In this document: piece by piece, positions 8,780 through 18,269 of the stretch
How positions within the stretch are numbered: the first letter of the stretch is position 1
How the letters are laid out: each line of letters starts with the position of its first letter
Assembly (NCBI GenBank): GCA_012727555.1
Contig: JAAYGT010000189.1
Span: 1 to 33,392, forward strand
Direction: 5' to 3'
From: Alcaligenaceae bacterium
GTDB lineage: Bacteria > Pseudomonadota > Gammaproteobacteria > Burkholderiales > Burkholderiaceae_B
Length of the DNA: 33,392 nucleotides
Made by a program: the position numbers and the translations under genes
Notes under the pieces: generated by a model
The model's database searches: none
What the model was told of the DNA's origin: nothing
The model's input: the letters and a program-made list of their open reading frames with translations, nothing else

Positions 8780-9043
8780 TCAGTGGGCAGCAGCAACGCG
8801 CTGCACATCAATGCAGGGATCATTCGCCGCCGGAGCAACCACAGCGGGAGCCGTGCGCCGGACTTCAGTGACGTGTTCCGCGTAGCGCCCGCCTGGCAGG
8901 TAATCGGACGCCGTTTCAGCACAACAGCCACAGCACGCGGCAACACCCAGCTGACCCTGAAGGTCGGCCAATGTGGAAGCGCCTGCAGCAACGGCCGCCT
9001 TGACTTGACGCTCGGTGATGGCATTACAGATACAAATAAACAT
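8780..9043 (-). CDS. bfd: Bacterioferritin-associated [2Fe-2S] ferredoxin
   Basis: This 87-residue BFD-type ferredoxin docks on bacterioferritin and passes electrons to reduce and release stored iron. The cluster ligands fit the family: C4 and C6 in FICICN, and C38 and C41 in ACCGCCAE. About 33 residues after the domain (TEVRRTAPAVV onward) form an extra, low-complexity tail with one more cysteine, so the protein is longer than the roughly 64 residues of E. coli Bfd. The start at 9043 is set by the MFICICN family N-terminus. A sigma-70 promoter and a Fur-like box sit directly on this start, so the mRNA may be leaderless and repressed by iron. bfr follows downstream. Confidence 0.92.
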   Translation of the reverse strand: MFICICNAITERQVKAAVAAGASTLADLQGQLGVAACCGCCAETASDYLPGGRYAEHVTEVRRTAPAVVAPAANDPCIDVQRVAAAH

Positions 9044-9079
9044 GAGAATAATTATCATCTGTGATGCAAAAAAAAGCAA
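9043..9079 (-). promoter_or_regulatory. bfd promoter with Fur-like box
   Basis: On the minus strand TTGCTT (9074-9079) and GATAAT (9051-9056) are 17 bases apart, a good sigma-70 promoter. A 7-1-7 inverted repeat, TGAGAAT-A-ATTATCA on the plus strand (9043-9057), overlaps the -10 box and the first base of the ATG. It differs by one base from the ideal TGATAAT-N-ATTATCA Fur core. Only seven bases separate the -10 box from the ATG, which predicts a leaderless or near-leaderless transcript. Confidence 0.75.
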
Positions 9080-9143
9080 GGCCCGAATCACAACACGTTT
9101 GACCCGAACCGCCTGCCCGGCGAGGCAACGGCGGGATCATCCC

Positions 9144-10559
9144 TCAAAGGGCCTCAAGCGCCTTGCGGGCCTTGCGCAAACTGGCTGGCTGAATACCGGC
9201 AGCCTCGCGGTATTTGGCAACGGTGCGGCGTGCAATGACAACCCCCTGCTCTGCCAGACGGGTTGCAATCTGGCTGTCGGAAAACGGCTTGCCGACTGGC
9301 TCGGACGCCACCATGGTGCGAATCAGGGACTGAACGGCGGTCGCCGATGTGGACTCACCATCATCGGTATGCACAGCCGTGCCAAAAAAACGCTTCAGCT
9401 CGATGACACCCCATGGGGTTTGCACGAACTTTTGTTTGGTCGCACGCGAAACAGTGGACTCGTGCATTTCAAGCAGGTCGGCAATGTCGCGCAACACCAG
9501 CGGCCGCATGGCACCGGGCCCTTGTTCAAAAAAGGCATGCTGGCGATCAACGATGGCCTGAGTGACCCGCACAATGGTGGCAAACCGCTGACTGACACTT
9601 TTGATCAGACCATACGCCTGCTGCAACTGCACTTGCATCGCTTCAGACGGGGTCAGTTCCTCAAGTGCCTGTTCATACTGGGGATTCACACGTAACCGAG
9701 GCATAACCGCAGGATTCACGCTGACCTGCCAACGCCCCCCCTGTTTGCGTACCAGCACATCGGGCACAGCGAAATCGGCAACGGACTGCGCCCAGGGCCG
9801 GCCGGGACGAGGTTCCAGATTAAGCAACAGACCATGCGCGGCGCGCAGGGTCTGTTGATCACACCCAAGCACCTCGCGCAGGCGGGCCAGGTTGCCACCG
9901 GCCAACAATTCCAGATGGTCATGTGCCAGACGTTGTGCGCACTGCAGTACCGCGACATTGGCGGGATCCGTACCCGGCGCATCCGCATATTGCTGCAACT
10001 GCAGGCACAAACATTCCGACAGGGACCGCGCACCGATGCCGGGAGGATCGAACGACTGCAACAAACTCAGGGCAGCCGTCAGCTCCTCAAGGTCAACCTG
10101 CCATTCCGCAGGCAGACTGGCATGAATGATTTCCAGCGACTCGGACAAGTAGCCGTTTTCATCAAGATCATTGATCAGCCACTCAACCAGTGCGGCATCA
10201 CGCGGTTGGGCACGGGTAAGATGCAACTGCTCAAGCAAATGAGCCTGCAGGCTGACAAACTGGCTGGCTTCCGGGCGGTCAGTGTCGTCTTCAGCCGACG
10301 AAGAGCCGCTCTGACGACCTGTTACAGGCGCCGCCGACCAGTTTTCATCGTGCGTTGTCACGATATCTGCTACTGTATCGCCCGCATCGGTCGCACTCTC
10401 GGCCTCGGCCTCAAGCAACGGATTTTCAAGCAGGGCCTGTGACACTTCCAGCTCAAGATCGTGGGTTGAAAGTTGCAAAAAACGTAACGATTGCTGCAAC
10501 TGTGGGGTAAGCGCCAGCTGCTGCTGCTGACGAAGCTCAAGGGACTGACGCGATTGCAT
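9144..10559 (-). CDS. rpoN: RNA polymerase sigma-54 factor
   Basis: This 471-residue sigma-54 recognises -24/-12 promoters and needs enhancer-binding ATPases. Region I is the Gln/Leu-rich N-terminus (LRQQQQLALTPQLQQSLRFL). An acidic region II follows, then the core-binding region. The DNA-binding part ends with the RpoN box ARRTVAKYRE at residues 443-452. The ATG at 10559 gives the usual N-terminus; the upstream ATG at 10592 adds a cysteine-rich stretch unlike the family. No strong ribosome-binding site is seen. The gene stands apart from the usual lptB-rpoN-hpf-ptsN block and is divergent from a membrane-protein gene 24 bp away. Downstream lies the bfd promoter. Confidence 0.96.
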   Translation of the reverse strand: MQSRQSLELRQQQQLALTPQLQQSLRFLQLSTHDLELEVSQALLENPLLEAEAESATDAGDTVADIVTTHDENWSAAPVTGRQSGSSSAEDDTDRPEASQFVSLQAHLLEQLHLTRAQPRDAALVEWLINDLDENGYLSESLEIIHASLPAEWQVDLEELTAALSLLQSFDPPGIGARSLSECLCLQLQQYADAPGTDPANVAVLQCAQRLAHDHLELLAGGNLARLREVLGCDQQTLRAAHGLLLNLEPRPGRPWAQSVADFAVPDVLVRKQGGRWQVSVNPAVMPRLRVNPQYEQALEELTPSEAMQVQLQQAYGLIKSVSQRFATIVRVTQAIVDRQHAFFEQGPGAMRPLVLRDIADLLEMHESTVSRATKQKFVQTPWGVIELKRFFGTAVHTDDGESTSATAVQSLIRTMVASEPVGKPFSDSQIATRLAEQGVVIARRTVAKYREAAGIQPASLRKARKALEAL

Positions 10560-10583
10560 ATATGACCAACAGAATGAACAACC

Positions 10584-11231
10584 ATGAAACACAACGACAC
10601 TGACCAGCCTACCCGGGCCGACCGGGCCTTGCTACGCCAGACGCTCTGGAAACTGACCGCCACGCAAAAACTGCTATGCCTGGGCGTGATCGCCGCCGTG
10701 GCATTTGCCTGGCTGCTGGCTCTGGAACGTATGCTGGCCTTCGGACGCACTGTCGATTACAGCGGCCTGACCATGCTGGGCGCACAAACCACGGCGCTGC
10801 TGCAGCAGTACAACCCGTTCTTCTGGTGGGCCCTTGTCGCCTTGTGCACGCTTATTATTGCCTATTTCCTGAAAGTATTCGTGTTGCACACACATCGTCA
10901 GGTCATGGCACGGCTTGTCAGTGAACACACCACGCGCAAACTCGCAACCGAACTCAGTGCGCCAGCACGCAGCGTACTGGCCTGGGCCTGGCAAAATCGC
11001 CGTGAGCCGATCAGCGTTGGCGTCATTCACCGTGCAGCACGCGAACTGCGGGCACACCGGGCGGCCAAAATCACCTTGGTCGAAAAACAAATTCAATGGT
11101 TTGAAACAGGTGCTGATCCCGACGCCGCCCGACGCGCCAGCCCCGCATTACAGGCTGCGCCACACCACGTGCCGGCAAATCGTGAACCTGGCCTGTCGCA
11201 TATACACAGCAACACCCCGAACAAGGCCTGA
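10584..11231 (+). CDS. Two-helix membrane protein of unknown function
   Basis: I do not recognise this 215-residue protein. It has two clear membrane segments, at about residues 30-48 (LLCLGVIAAVAFAWLLAL) and 79-97 (FFWWALVALCTLIIAYFL). A soluble, arginine-rich C-terminal half follows, with a short helical stretch (VIHRAARELRAHRAAK) and a disordered His/Pro-rich tail. Topology with both ends in the cytoplasm fits the positive-inside rule. It starts 24 bp from the divergent rpoN, so the two promoters must overlap each other's coding sequence. No ribosome-binding site is obvious. Its position next to rpoN suggests nothing specific about function. Confidence 0.7.
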   Translation: MKHNDTDQPTRADRALLRQTLWKLTATQKLLCLGVIAAVAFAWLLALERMLAFGRTVDYSGLTMLGAQTTALLQQYNPFFWWALVALCTLIIAYFLKVFVLHTHRQVMARLVSEHTTRKLATELSAPARSVLAWAWQNRREPISVGVIHRAARELRAHRAAKITLVEKQIQWFETGADPDAARRASPALQAAPHHVPANREPGLSHIHSNTPNKA

Positions 11232-11273
11232 AAACGCTTGCCAAAATGTTCAAAACATGATTGACTAGAGGGT

Positions 11274-11432
11274 ATGAAACAGGAAATTGCACACTTCGAT
11301 ACACCTTTCAAGCGCGGCAGCACTGCAGCGTTTGGTGTGCTGCTTGCTTTTTCCGTGCTCCCCGCCTCGCGCACATTCGCTGCGCCCGCCCTCGCCCTAT
11401 CCCTACTGCTACCGACCGGTTGCCGGGCCTAG
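11274..11432 (+). CDS. Candidate leucine-rich leader peptide upstream of leuA
   Basis: This small 52-residue frame (ATG at 11274) begins after a GAGGG stretch and ends 151 bp before leuA. Its last third reads ALALSLLLPTGCRA, where the five leucines are coded CTC, CTA, CTA, CTG, CTA. CTA is the rare leucine codon, and runs of it mark the leu leader of enterobacteria, where stalled translation controls attenuation. After the stop, GCAGCC at 11450-11455 can pair with GGCTGC at 11486-11491, or the latter can form a local AGCC-ACT-GGCT hairpin at 11479-11489. No U-rich terminator is visible. The frame could equally be a chance ORF with a signal-like sequence. Confidence 0.4.
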   Translation: MKQEIAHFDTPFKRGSTAAFGVLLAFSVLPASRTFAAPALALSLLLPTGCRA

Positions 11433-11583
11433 TGTCCCGTGGCAGTTCGGCAGCCGCTCATAGCCACACTGTAACTGTAGCCACTGGCTGCACCCAGAAC
11501 GCTTGACTGTCGCATCATGCCCATACACGGCATAGCCCGGCGATACACAGCACAGAATTCCAGCGATACCCACAGGTGACACC

Positions 11584-13275
11584 ATGATCAAGAACCCCTC
11601 CGACAAATACCGTCCGTTTGTCCCTTTCACGCGCGACTTCTCCGAACGCACATGGCCCAGCAAGCGCATCACGCATCCGCCTATCTGGATGAGCACTGAC
11701 CTGCGCGATGGTAATCAGTCACTCATTGAACCCATGAGCGTTGAGCGCAAACTGCGCTTCTTCGAACAGCTGATCAAAATTGGTTTCAAGGAAATCGAAG
11801 TCGGTTTTCCCTCGGCCTCACAAACCGACTTCGATTTCGTTCGCAAACTGGTCACCGAAAACCGGGTTCCCGACGATGTCACCATCATCGTGCTCACTCA
11901 GTCGCGTAGTGAATTGATCGAGCGTACCGTTGAATCCGTGATCGGGGCCAAACGTGCCACCATCCACCTGTACAACGCCTGCGCACCCGCATTCCGCAAG
12001 ATCGTCTTCAACATGACCAAAGACGAAGTCAGACAAATCGCGGTGGAAGGCACCCGTCTCATCAAGAAGCTCACCAGCCAGCACCCGGAAACCCGCTGGG
12101 GCTACGAATACTCACCCGAAGTGTTCAGCACCACCGAACCGGAATTTGCGCTTGATGTGTGCAATGCCGTCACGGAAGAATGGCAACCCACGCCCGACAA
12201 CAAGATCATTTACAACTTGCCGGCCACCGTGGAAGCCACCACACCCAATATGTACGCCGATCAGGTTGAATGGATGCACAACAACCTGAACAAGCGTGAC
12301 AGCATCATCATCAGTGTGCACCCGCACAACGATCGCGGCACAGCCGTTGCCGCGGCGGAACTGGCCGTCATGGCCGGTGCCGATCGCGTGGAAGGCTGCC
12401 TGTTCGGCAACGGTGAACGCACCGGCAACGTTGACCTGGTCACTTTGGCATTGAACCTGTACACACAAGGCATTCATCCCGGCCTCGATTTCTCCGATAT
12501 CGATGAAGTGCGTCGCTGCGTGGAGTACTGCAACCAGTTGCCCGTGCACCCGCGTCATCCTTACGCAGGCGATCTTGTCTTCACGGCTTTCTCGGGATCA
12601 CACCAAGACGCCATCAAGAAAGGTTTTGCAGTACAAAAACCCGATGCCCTGTGGGAAGTTCCCTACTTGCCCATCGACCCGGCCGATCTTGGCCGAAGCT
12701 ACGATGCGGTTATCCGCGTCAACAGTCAATCCGGCAAGGGTGGCGTGTCGTACCTGCTTGAACAGGAACACGGTCTTGTGCTGCCACGCCGTCTGCAGAT
12801 CGAATTCAGCCGCGCCATCCAGCGCGTCACCGATGAAACCGGCCGGGAAGTTACCAGCAACGAGGTATTCAACATTTTCTCGGCTGAATACCTGCAGAAG
12901 TCAGCTCCCTGGCAACTGGTGCGTCACCGCATCACGGGCGACCCCAAAGCCGGCACAGGCAAGCAGTTCATGATCGAAGCAGAAGTTGAACAAGACGGCA
13001 CAACGCATCACCTGGTTGGCCAGGGCGACGGCGCCATCTCGGCTTTCGTCAATGCGCTGAACTGCGGCATCAAGATCATGGACTACCACGAACACGCCAT
13101 CGGTACCGGCACCGAAACCCGTGCGGCCTGCTATGTTGAACTGCGTGTGGGTGATTCCCCTACCGGCTTTGGTGTCGGCGTTCACGAAGACATCGTCACC
13201 GCTTCGTTCCTGGCCATTCTGTGCGCCGTGAACCGTCACGCTGAAACACAAAAACAGGAAGCCGTGGCCGCCTGA
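11584..13275 (+). CDS. leuA: 2-Isopropylmalate synthase
   Basis: This 563-residue enzyme catalyses the first committed step of leucine synthesis: acetyl-CoA plus 2-oxoisovalerate to 2-isopropylmalate. The catalytic TIM barrel fills about residues 30-330, with [10 protein letters not shown] (metal and active-site loop), [23 protein letters not shown] (metal-binding histidines) and [11 protein letters not shown]. The C-terminal leucine-sensing domain spans about 430-555. Length and sequence suit the longer, yeast/actinobacterial-type LeuA. An AGGTG box precedes the ATG. The gene stands alone between a candidate leader peptide and a strong terminator. Feedback inhibition by leucine is expected from the intact regulatory domain. 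Confidence 0.96.
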   Translation: MIKNPSDKYRPFVPFTRDFSERTWPSKRITHPPIWMSTDLRDGNQSLIEPMSVERKLRFFEQLIKIGFKEIEVGFPSASQTDFDFVRKLVTENRVPDDVTIIVLTQSRSELIERTVESVIGAKRATIHLYNACAPAFRKIVFNMTKDEVRQIAVEGTRLIKKLTSQHPETRWGYEYSPEVFSTTEPEFALDVCNAVTEEWQPTPDNKIIYNLPATVEATTPNMYADQVEWMHNNLNKRDSIIISVHPHNDRGTAVAAAELAVMAGADRVEGCLFGNGERTGNVDLVTLALNLYTQGIHPGLDFSDIDEVRRCVEYCNQLPVHPRHPYAGDLVFTAFSGSHQDAIKKGFAVQKPDALWEVPYLPIDPADLGRSYDAVIRVNSQSGKGGVSYLLEQEHGLVLPRRLQIEFSRAIQRVTDETGREVTSNEVFNIFSAEYLQKSAPWQLVRHRITGDPKAGTGKQFMIEAEVEQDGTTHHLVGQGDGAISAFVNALNCGIKIMDYHEHAIGTGTETRAACYVELRVGDSPTGFGVGVHEDIVTASFLAILCAVNRHAETQKQEAVAA

Positions 13276-13302
13276 TCAGCCCCATTCTGGTACCTGCACT
13301 TG

Positions 13303-13344
13303 AAAAAAACCTGCCCCGGCCAATGCGCCGGGGCAGGTTTTTTT
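13303..13344. terminator. Strong bidirectional Rho-independent terminator after leuA
   Basis: A perfect 18-bp inverted repeat lies at 13303-13320 and 13327-13344 with a 6-base loop. It starts with seven As, has a GC-rich core (CCTGCCCCGGC), and ends with seven Ts. It terminates leuA and can also serve minus-strand transcripts of the two small genes beyond. Confidence 0.93.
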
Positions 13345-13411
13345 CTGGCCAGATTCAGCGCCCCGCAGCACGTGACCCTACGGCTGGATACGAGCAGGGC
13401 ATTGCGACAGA

Positions 13412-13729
13412 TCAGAAACCCACGCTGAGCCCGGGAAGATCGACCGTGACGCGTTGAGCATCGACGGCCAGCAGAATATTGCGGGCCAGTTCGGTGGCCT
13501 GTTCCTGGTTGGCGGAGAGTTCGCTGTAGCCGAAGGCATCGGTGACACCCAGGATTTTGTCGAGCAACAAAACCTTGCCACTGGGCCGCAAAGGCTCGCA
13601 CCCCAGGCGATCCCAGGTAGCTTCGAGCCAATTGCGGGCCTGAATTGCAGCCTGAGCATCAGGATGAATATCGGTGTCGATATCGATGGACTGACGTGCA
13701 TTGAAGGTAAAAGTGACGGTTCCGCGCAT
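13412..13729 (-). CDS. Small conserved protein of unknown function
   Basis: This 105-residue soluble protein begins at the ATG at 13729, which follows an AGGAG box. It is mixed alpha/beta, mildly acidic, and has no signal peptide, cysteine or known motif. Segments such as VTFTFNARQSIDIDTDIHP, then ILGVTDAFGYSEL and VTVDLPGLSVGF look like a small conserved domain. I have no function for it. It lies 84 bp downstream of the DUF1840 gene on the same strand and may be cotranscribed; it ends near the leuA terminator, which it probably shares. Confidence 0.72.
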   Translation of the reverse strand: MRGTVTFTFNARQSIDIDTDIHPDAQAAIQARNWLEATWDRLGCEPLRPSGKVLLLDKILGVTDAFGYSELSANQEQATELARNILLAVDAQRVTVDLPGLSVGF

Positions 13730-13813
13730 TCGAGCTCCTGTGGTCCTTGAAAATGAAAGTGTTTCAGTGATCTGCCCGAGCCTGCAAAGGCAGCGCACGC
13801 ATGATACTACCGA

Positions 13814-14155
13814 CTACCAGTCAGGGGCAGGTTCCCAGGTGACATCAGCGTGATGTTCGTTCGACAAACGCAACATGGCCAGCAACGGAAATGCCCGGCG
13901 ACGGAAACTGACGTGCTCCTGGATGGGATGCTCGCGAGTTTCGGCGTCATCGTCGTGAATGTAGTCGTTGTCGACATCATTGGCCATGGCCTTTTCAATA
14001 CCCTGAATCGCCTGCGGCAGTTCATTGCTGGTAATGACACCCCGTTCGGGTAGCGAAGTGGTGTAGGGCTTGCCAGCCGCCTTCAGAATGGGCAAGGCAT
14101 GTTCGGCAAACATGAGCACTTCGGCAGCTGCCTTGGAATGAAAAAGTATAAGCAT
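13814..14155 (-). CDS. DUF1840 family protein
   Basis: This 113-residue protein matches the DUF1840 family, found mainly in betaproteobacteria, by its start (MLILFHSKAAAEVLMF) and its conserved body (HALPILKAAGK, GVITSNELPQAI) and C-terminal RRAFPLLAMLRLSNEHHADVTWE. There is no signal peptide or metal motif. A central acidic patch (DVDNDYIHDDDAE) is a feature of this copy. The function of the family is unknown. It is the first gene of a two-gene unit with the 105-residue protein and diverges from the secreted Rhs gene 143 bp away. Confidence 0.82.
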   Translation of the reverse strand: MLILFHSKAAAEVLMFAEHALPILKAAGKPYTTSLPERGVITSNELPQAIQGIEKAMANDVDNDYIHDDDAETREHPIQEHVSFRRRAFPLLAMLRLSNEHHADVTWEPAPDW

Positions 14156-14298
14156 GAGTAGAGCCCCCTACCGGGAAGAATACGGGAGCCAGCCCGCGCC
14201 GGACCCGCGTTTTTGTGTGACATTATCCATACACTAACCCAACTTGCCGGGGCTGCCAAGCGGCATGATGGAGCTTTCCCTCAACAGGTGAATCCGCC

Positions 14299-17200
14299 AT
14301 GCACGCTCTGTCCGTATTTGCCCTGATTCTTGGGCTGCTGGGTTCAGGGGCAACCCATACCCGCGCACAAACGTGCAACCCGTCCCCCCTGGGTTCGCCG
14401 TGCGCAACCGGTGGCCTCGCCACCCTCGGTGCACGGGAACTGACCCTGAGTGCAGGGGCAGGTAATCCAGTGAATGCCGTCACAGGCAACAAGTATCAGT
14501 TTGAACCCGACTGGCCGGCCCATCCGGCAGCACCTGGCATCGAGCTGATCCGGCATTACAACAGCCAGGACACCCGCCCCTCTGTTCTGGGTACCGGCTG
14601 GCGCCTTTCGTACGACACCCGCCTGCACCATGCCGGTGGCCGATGGCAAATCGTGCAGGCAGACGGCAGCAGGGTGTCACCAGACGCAACCCACGGACGG
14701 CTTGTGCACCACGACACAGGCTGGCGCTGGATCTGGCCGGACGGGCGAATACTGCATTTCAACAAGCAAGGCTACCTGACAGCCATTCAGTTCAATCACA
14801 GGCCCGGCGCCGACGTCCATATTGTGCGGCACACGGATGGTCCTCTGCAGCACGCCCTGCACGAAGTCCATCTGCGCGGGCGCCCGCAACTTCGTTTTCA
14901 CTACGAAACAAACGGTGCGATCAACCGGCTTGTCCGGGTGGACACCCCCTTGGGCAGCTTCAACTACCGGTACGACACGAATGCACACCGACTTGTCTCG
15001 ATGACCCGCCCTGATGGCATGAAACACCGCTACCTGTATGAGGCCGGACTACAAAGTGGCAATGTCCACGCGCTCACGGGCATTGAACGCCATGCGTCAG
15101 CACCTCCCTCAAGCGGTGCGTTGTTGGCCCACGACCGGCCTTTCGAGCGGCTGGGCAGCTGGACCTACGACACCATGAATCGCGTAACGCGCTGGGAACC
15201 TGGAGCAGGCCTAGCCGGCAGCGCACTGGCCTTCAGCTACAGCAACCTGCCCGACAGCACGGGCCGACTGAGCACCGACATTACATCGGCAGAAGGTACC
15301 CGCACGACCATTCACGCACAAACAATCGGTGAACGCGTACACATCCTGTCCATCGAAGGAACCGGCTGCGCAGGCTGCGCCGCACCGGGACTGCACGCAA
15401 CACTGGACCCAACCGGCAGATTGACAGGCCTCAACGGCCTGGAGCTCACGCGCACACCCGAGGGAGCACTGGCAAGCCTGAAACCACGTGCGCACGGCTG
15501 GCCAGGGCTGCACTTTACCTATGGAAATGAAAACCACGGCTGGTTCAGCACATTGACCGGCCAGGAACAACTGCATCTGGACAAGCAACGTCGTCCGCTT
15601 CTGCGACAACGCGCCAATGGCAGCCGGACACAGGTAGAGTACGATGCCGCCGGACGGCCAATCCGCCTGGTTGACACCCACCTGCCCGGCAGTCAACAGG
15701 CCATGACAAGACCGCCAGTTGAAACCACACTACGGTGGCAGGGGCGTCATGTCGTTCGAATACAGCACCCCCATGAAACCGAGCATCGACGTTACGATGA
15801 CCGGAACCGGCTGCGCGAACGCCGCACGGAACGCCCTGACAGTACACCATCGGACAGCACCAAGAGCCATCGCGCCTTGCACGAACGCTTCGACTACGAT
15901 GAACATGACCGGCTTGCCACACACCATCTACCCGAAGGGGGGCGACTGGACTACACCTGGCATGCCACGGGTCGGCATTCCGCACCACGACTGGCCGGAC
16001 TGATCTGGACAACAGCCCGGGGGCAGGCCCATACCATCCTGTCGTCACGAACCAGCACCCCTGGCTACACCTATGGAAACGGGCTGCATCTGCACACGGT
16101 TCTGAATGCAAAAGGGCAGGTCCAGCACATGTTACTGGCTGATTCAACCGCACCTCGATGGGTTCTTGAACGCACATACGACACCCAGGGCCGCACACGG
16201 CAGGAACGCAGCACCGTGCACGACCCGGCCGTCGGGCACGATCAGGTATGGACCTATGCCCACGATACGCTGCATCGGCTGCACGGTGCGCAGGGCTCCC
16301 TGGTACCGGAACCGCACAGGCCCGGGCGTACCGGCCTCACGCCTGCGGCACCGACCGATACCCACACGCTCTGGTACGCCTGGGACTCAACCGGCGCCCT
16401 TCGTGCACGCCGGTACAACGGCCTGACGACCACGCCTGTTCTGGAACGCGATGCCTCGGGGTTGCCCACTCGTGCAGGCGCGTGGGAACTGACCTATGGA
16501 CCGCAGCAACGTCTGATCCAGGCAGAACGCCCGGCAACCGCCGGTCGATCACACCTGCGGCTTCACTACCGGCACAATGCCTTCGGTCACCTGATCATTC
16601 GCACCTCACCGACCGCTACGCAGCACTTTCATTACCTGAACAACCAGTTGGTGGCCGAACATGACGGGGCCATTGCGGGTACAGCGGATCAACACGTTAC
16701 ACGCCGTTATCTTTACGCAGGATTGACCTTGATCGGACTGATTGACTATGCGCCATCGGCCGAAAACGGCTCAGCGGCACTGTACTTCGTGCACAGCGAC
16801 CTGATCGGCGCACCGCGCCTGGTTACCGATGCCGACAAACGCATCCGCTGGGCCGCCGACTACACGCCCACCGGTCAGGCACAGATCCTGCATGCCGACC
16901 TGACCCTGGAACTGCGCAGACCCGGCCAACGACGCGATCCGGATACAGGCTGGCACGATAATCTGCTGCGCACTTATGACCCGGACTACGGCCACTATCT
17001 GGAACCCGACCCGCTGGGACCCCTGCCTGGCAGCCAGGCACTGGGTTACGCCCGCCAGCAACCCCAAACGCATGTGGATCCGCTGGGATTGGTGCTGTTC
17101 GCCTTTGATGGCACGCGGCAGGACACACACACCCAAAGCAATGTCTGGAAACTGGTGCAGGCCTACCGCGATGGTCCGACCCACTACCAGAACGGTCCGG

Positions 17201-18096
17201 GCAACTCGTACTACATTGACTGGGATGCCCTGACCGCCGTGAATGCAGGCCGGCTATTGGAAAACCAGTGGCAACACTTTCTGAATCAAGTGGAACGGCA
17301 CCAGCAGGCGCGCGAAACCCTGACGGTTGATATTGTGGGCTTTTCCCGGGGGGCTGCCCTGGCCCGCCATTTTGGCAACCAGATCAACGGGCACGTGAAC
17401 CAGGGCCTGTTCAACTACAACGACCCACTGCGCGGCACGCTGTCGGCGTGCATTGACCTGCGTTTCATGGGGCTTTTCGATACGGTTGCCCAGTTTGGCA
17501 TGAACGGGGTTCAGAATCACAATTATGACCTGACCATCGCAAGCGCGTGGCAATGGGTGGCCCATGCCGTGGCGTTGCAGGAGCACCGCCACCTGTTTCC
17601 GGTCAGCAGTGCGGCAGACACCGGGGCCACCAACGTTGTGGAAGCGCCGTTCGTCGGGGCACATGCCGACATCGGCGGCGGCGTGCAAAACCCGGTCACA
17701 CGGGAGCCAGCCGCGCCAGGAACGCAGGCCGGTGACTTATCGGACATCACGCTGAACTGGATGGCCTGGCAGGCCATGGCCGTGCAGGTCAATCTGGATC
17801 TGGCACAGTCTGACCGGAGTATCGATACCCCATTGATCCACGACGAACGCTCTGCGCTGTTACGCTCTTTGCACAATGGTGATCGCAGCGTGCTGGGTGC
17901 CGCCGGGCACCTGCAGCATGCCTACCAGCAAGATCACCTGCGACTGGGCGCCGAAGCACGGACACAAACCGAAGCAATCATTCAGCGCCATGAAAACTGG
18001 CGCCGGCAAGACAGCCGTACAGTAGGCACCGTGGACCTGGATGGGTACGCACGCTGGTTGCACGATGAACTGGGATGGCGGCCTGGTCCGGCATGA
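14299..18096 (+). CDS. Sec-exported Rhs protein with a DUF2235/Tle1-like hydrolase C-terminus
   Basis: This 1265-residue polymorphic Rhs protein has a Sec signal peptide (residues 1-23, cleavage after TRA) and a DUF6531-like entry ([12 protein letters not shown], from residue 55). YD-type repeats such as [15 protein letters not shown] follow. The Rhs-associated core ends at P(QTHV)DPLGL, residues 922-931, where such proteins usually cut themselves. The C-terminal 330 residues are a DUF2235 alpha/beta hydrolase: FDGT (936-939), the nucleophile elbow GFSRGA with S1016, and [11 protein letters not shown] with H1122 and D1124. In Tle1 effectors this fold is a phospholipase, so a lipase toxin held in an Rhs shell is likely. 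There is no PAAR or VgrG, and no immunity gene before argS. An AGGTG box supports the start. Confidence 0.9.
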   Translation: MHALSVFALILGLLGSGATHTRAQTCNPSPLGSPCATGGLATLGARELTLSAGAGNPVNAVTGNKYQFEPDWPAHPAAPGIELIRHYNSQDTRPSVLGTGWRLSYDTRLHHAGGRWQIVQADGSRVSPDATHGRLVHHDTGWRWIWPDGRILHFNKQGYLTAIQFNHRPGADVHIVRHTDGPLQHALHEVHLRGRPQLRFHYETNGAINRLVRVDTPLGSFNYRYDTNAHRLVSMTRPDGMKHRYLYEAGLQSGNVHALTGIERHASAPPSSGALLAHDRPFERLGSWTYDTMNRVTRWEPGAGLAGSALAFSYSNLPDSTGRLSTDITSAEGTRTTIHAQTIGERVHILSIEGTGCAGCAAPGLHATLDPTGRLTGLNGLELTRTPEGALASLKPRAHGWPGLHFTYGNENHGWFSTLTGQEQLHLDKQRRPLLRQRANGSRTQVEYDAAGRPIRLVDTHLPGSQQAMTRPPVETTLRWQGRHVVRIQHPHETEHRRYDDRNRLRERRTERPDSTPSDSTKSHRALHERFDYDEHDRLATHHLPEGGRLDYTWHATGRHSAPRLAGLIWTTARGQAHTILSSRTSTPGYTYGNGLHLHTVLNAKGQVQHMLLADSTAPRWVLERTYDTQGRTRQERSTVHDPAVGHDQVWTYAHDTLHRLHGAQGSLVPEPHRPGRTGLTPAAPTDTHTLWYAWDSTGALRARRYNGLTTTPVLERDASGLPTRAGAWELTYGPQQRLIQAERPATAGRSHLRLHYRHNAFGHLIIRTSPTATQHFHYLNNQLVAEHDGAIAGTADQHVTRRYLYAGLTLIGLIDYAPSAENGSAALYFVHSDLIGAPRLVTDADKRIRWAADYTPTGQAQILHADLTLELRRPGQRRDPDTGWHDNLLRTYDPDYGHYLEPDPLGPLPGSQALGYARQQPQTHVDPLGLVLFAFDGTRQDTHTQSNVWKLVQAYRDGPTHYQNGPGNSYYIDWDALTAVNAGRLLENQWQHFLNQVERHQQARETLTVDIVGFSRGAALARHFGNQINGHVNQGLFNYNDPLRGTLSACIDLRFMGLFDTVAQFGMNGVQNHNYDLTIASAWQWVAHAVALQEHRHLFPVSSAADTGATNVVEAPFVGAHADIGGGVQNPVTREPAAPGTQAGDLSDITLNWMAWQAMAVQVNLDLAQSDRSIDTPLIHDERSALLRSLHNGDRSVLGAAGHLQHAYQQDHLRLGAEARTQTEAIIQRHENWRRQDSRTVGTVDLDGYARWLHDELGWRPGPA

Positions 18097-18269
18097 CACC
18101 ACAAAATCACGCTATCATTGACCCCGTTTCCGCGTCATACGCCAGCAGGCTGCCAGGCCAGGATCATCGAAGGCGAACACGAGCCGCTGCGGTCTATTTT
18201 CCGCCAACGATCCCAGGCCTGACAGGCCCACGGACCGCCCCTTTTCTTCATTGCCTCAAATACCACATT

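Noticed and set aside
11432-11583. Rho-independent terminator of the leu leader
   Set aside because: Short hairpins exist but no U-run, so I do not call a terminator.
18097-18269. Immunity gene for the Rhs toxin
   Set aside because: The 173-bp gap has no start and frame of useful length other than the upstream extension of argS.
18075-18269. Upstream start for argS adding 65 residues
   Set aside because: The added residues overlap the Rhs gene, are unlike ArgS N-termini, and the ATG at 18270 gives the family start.
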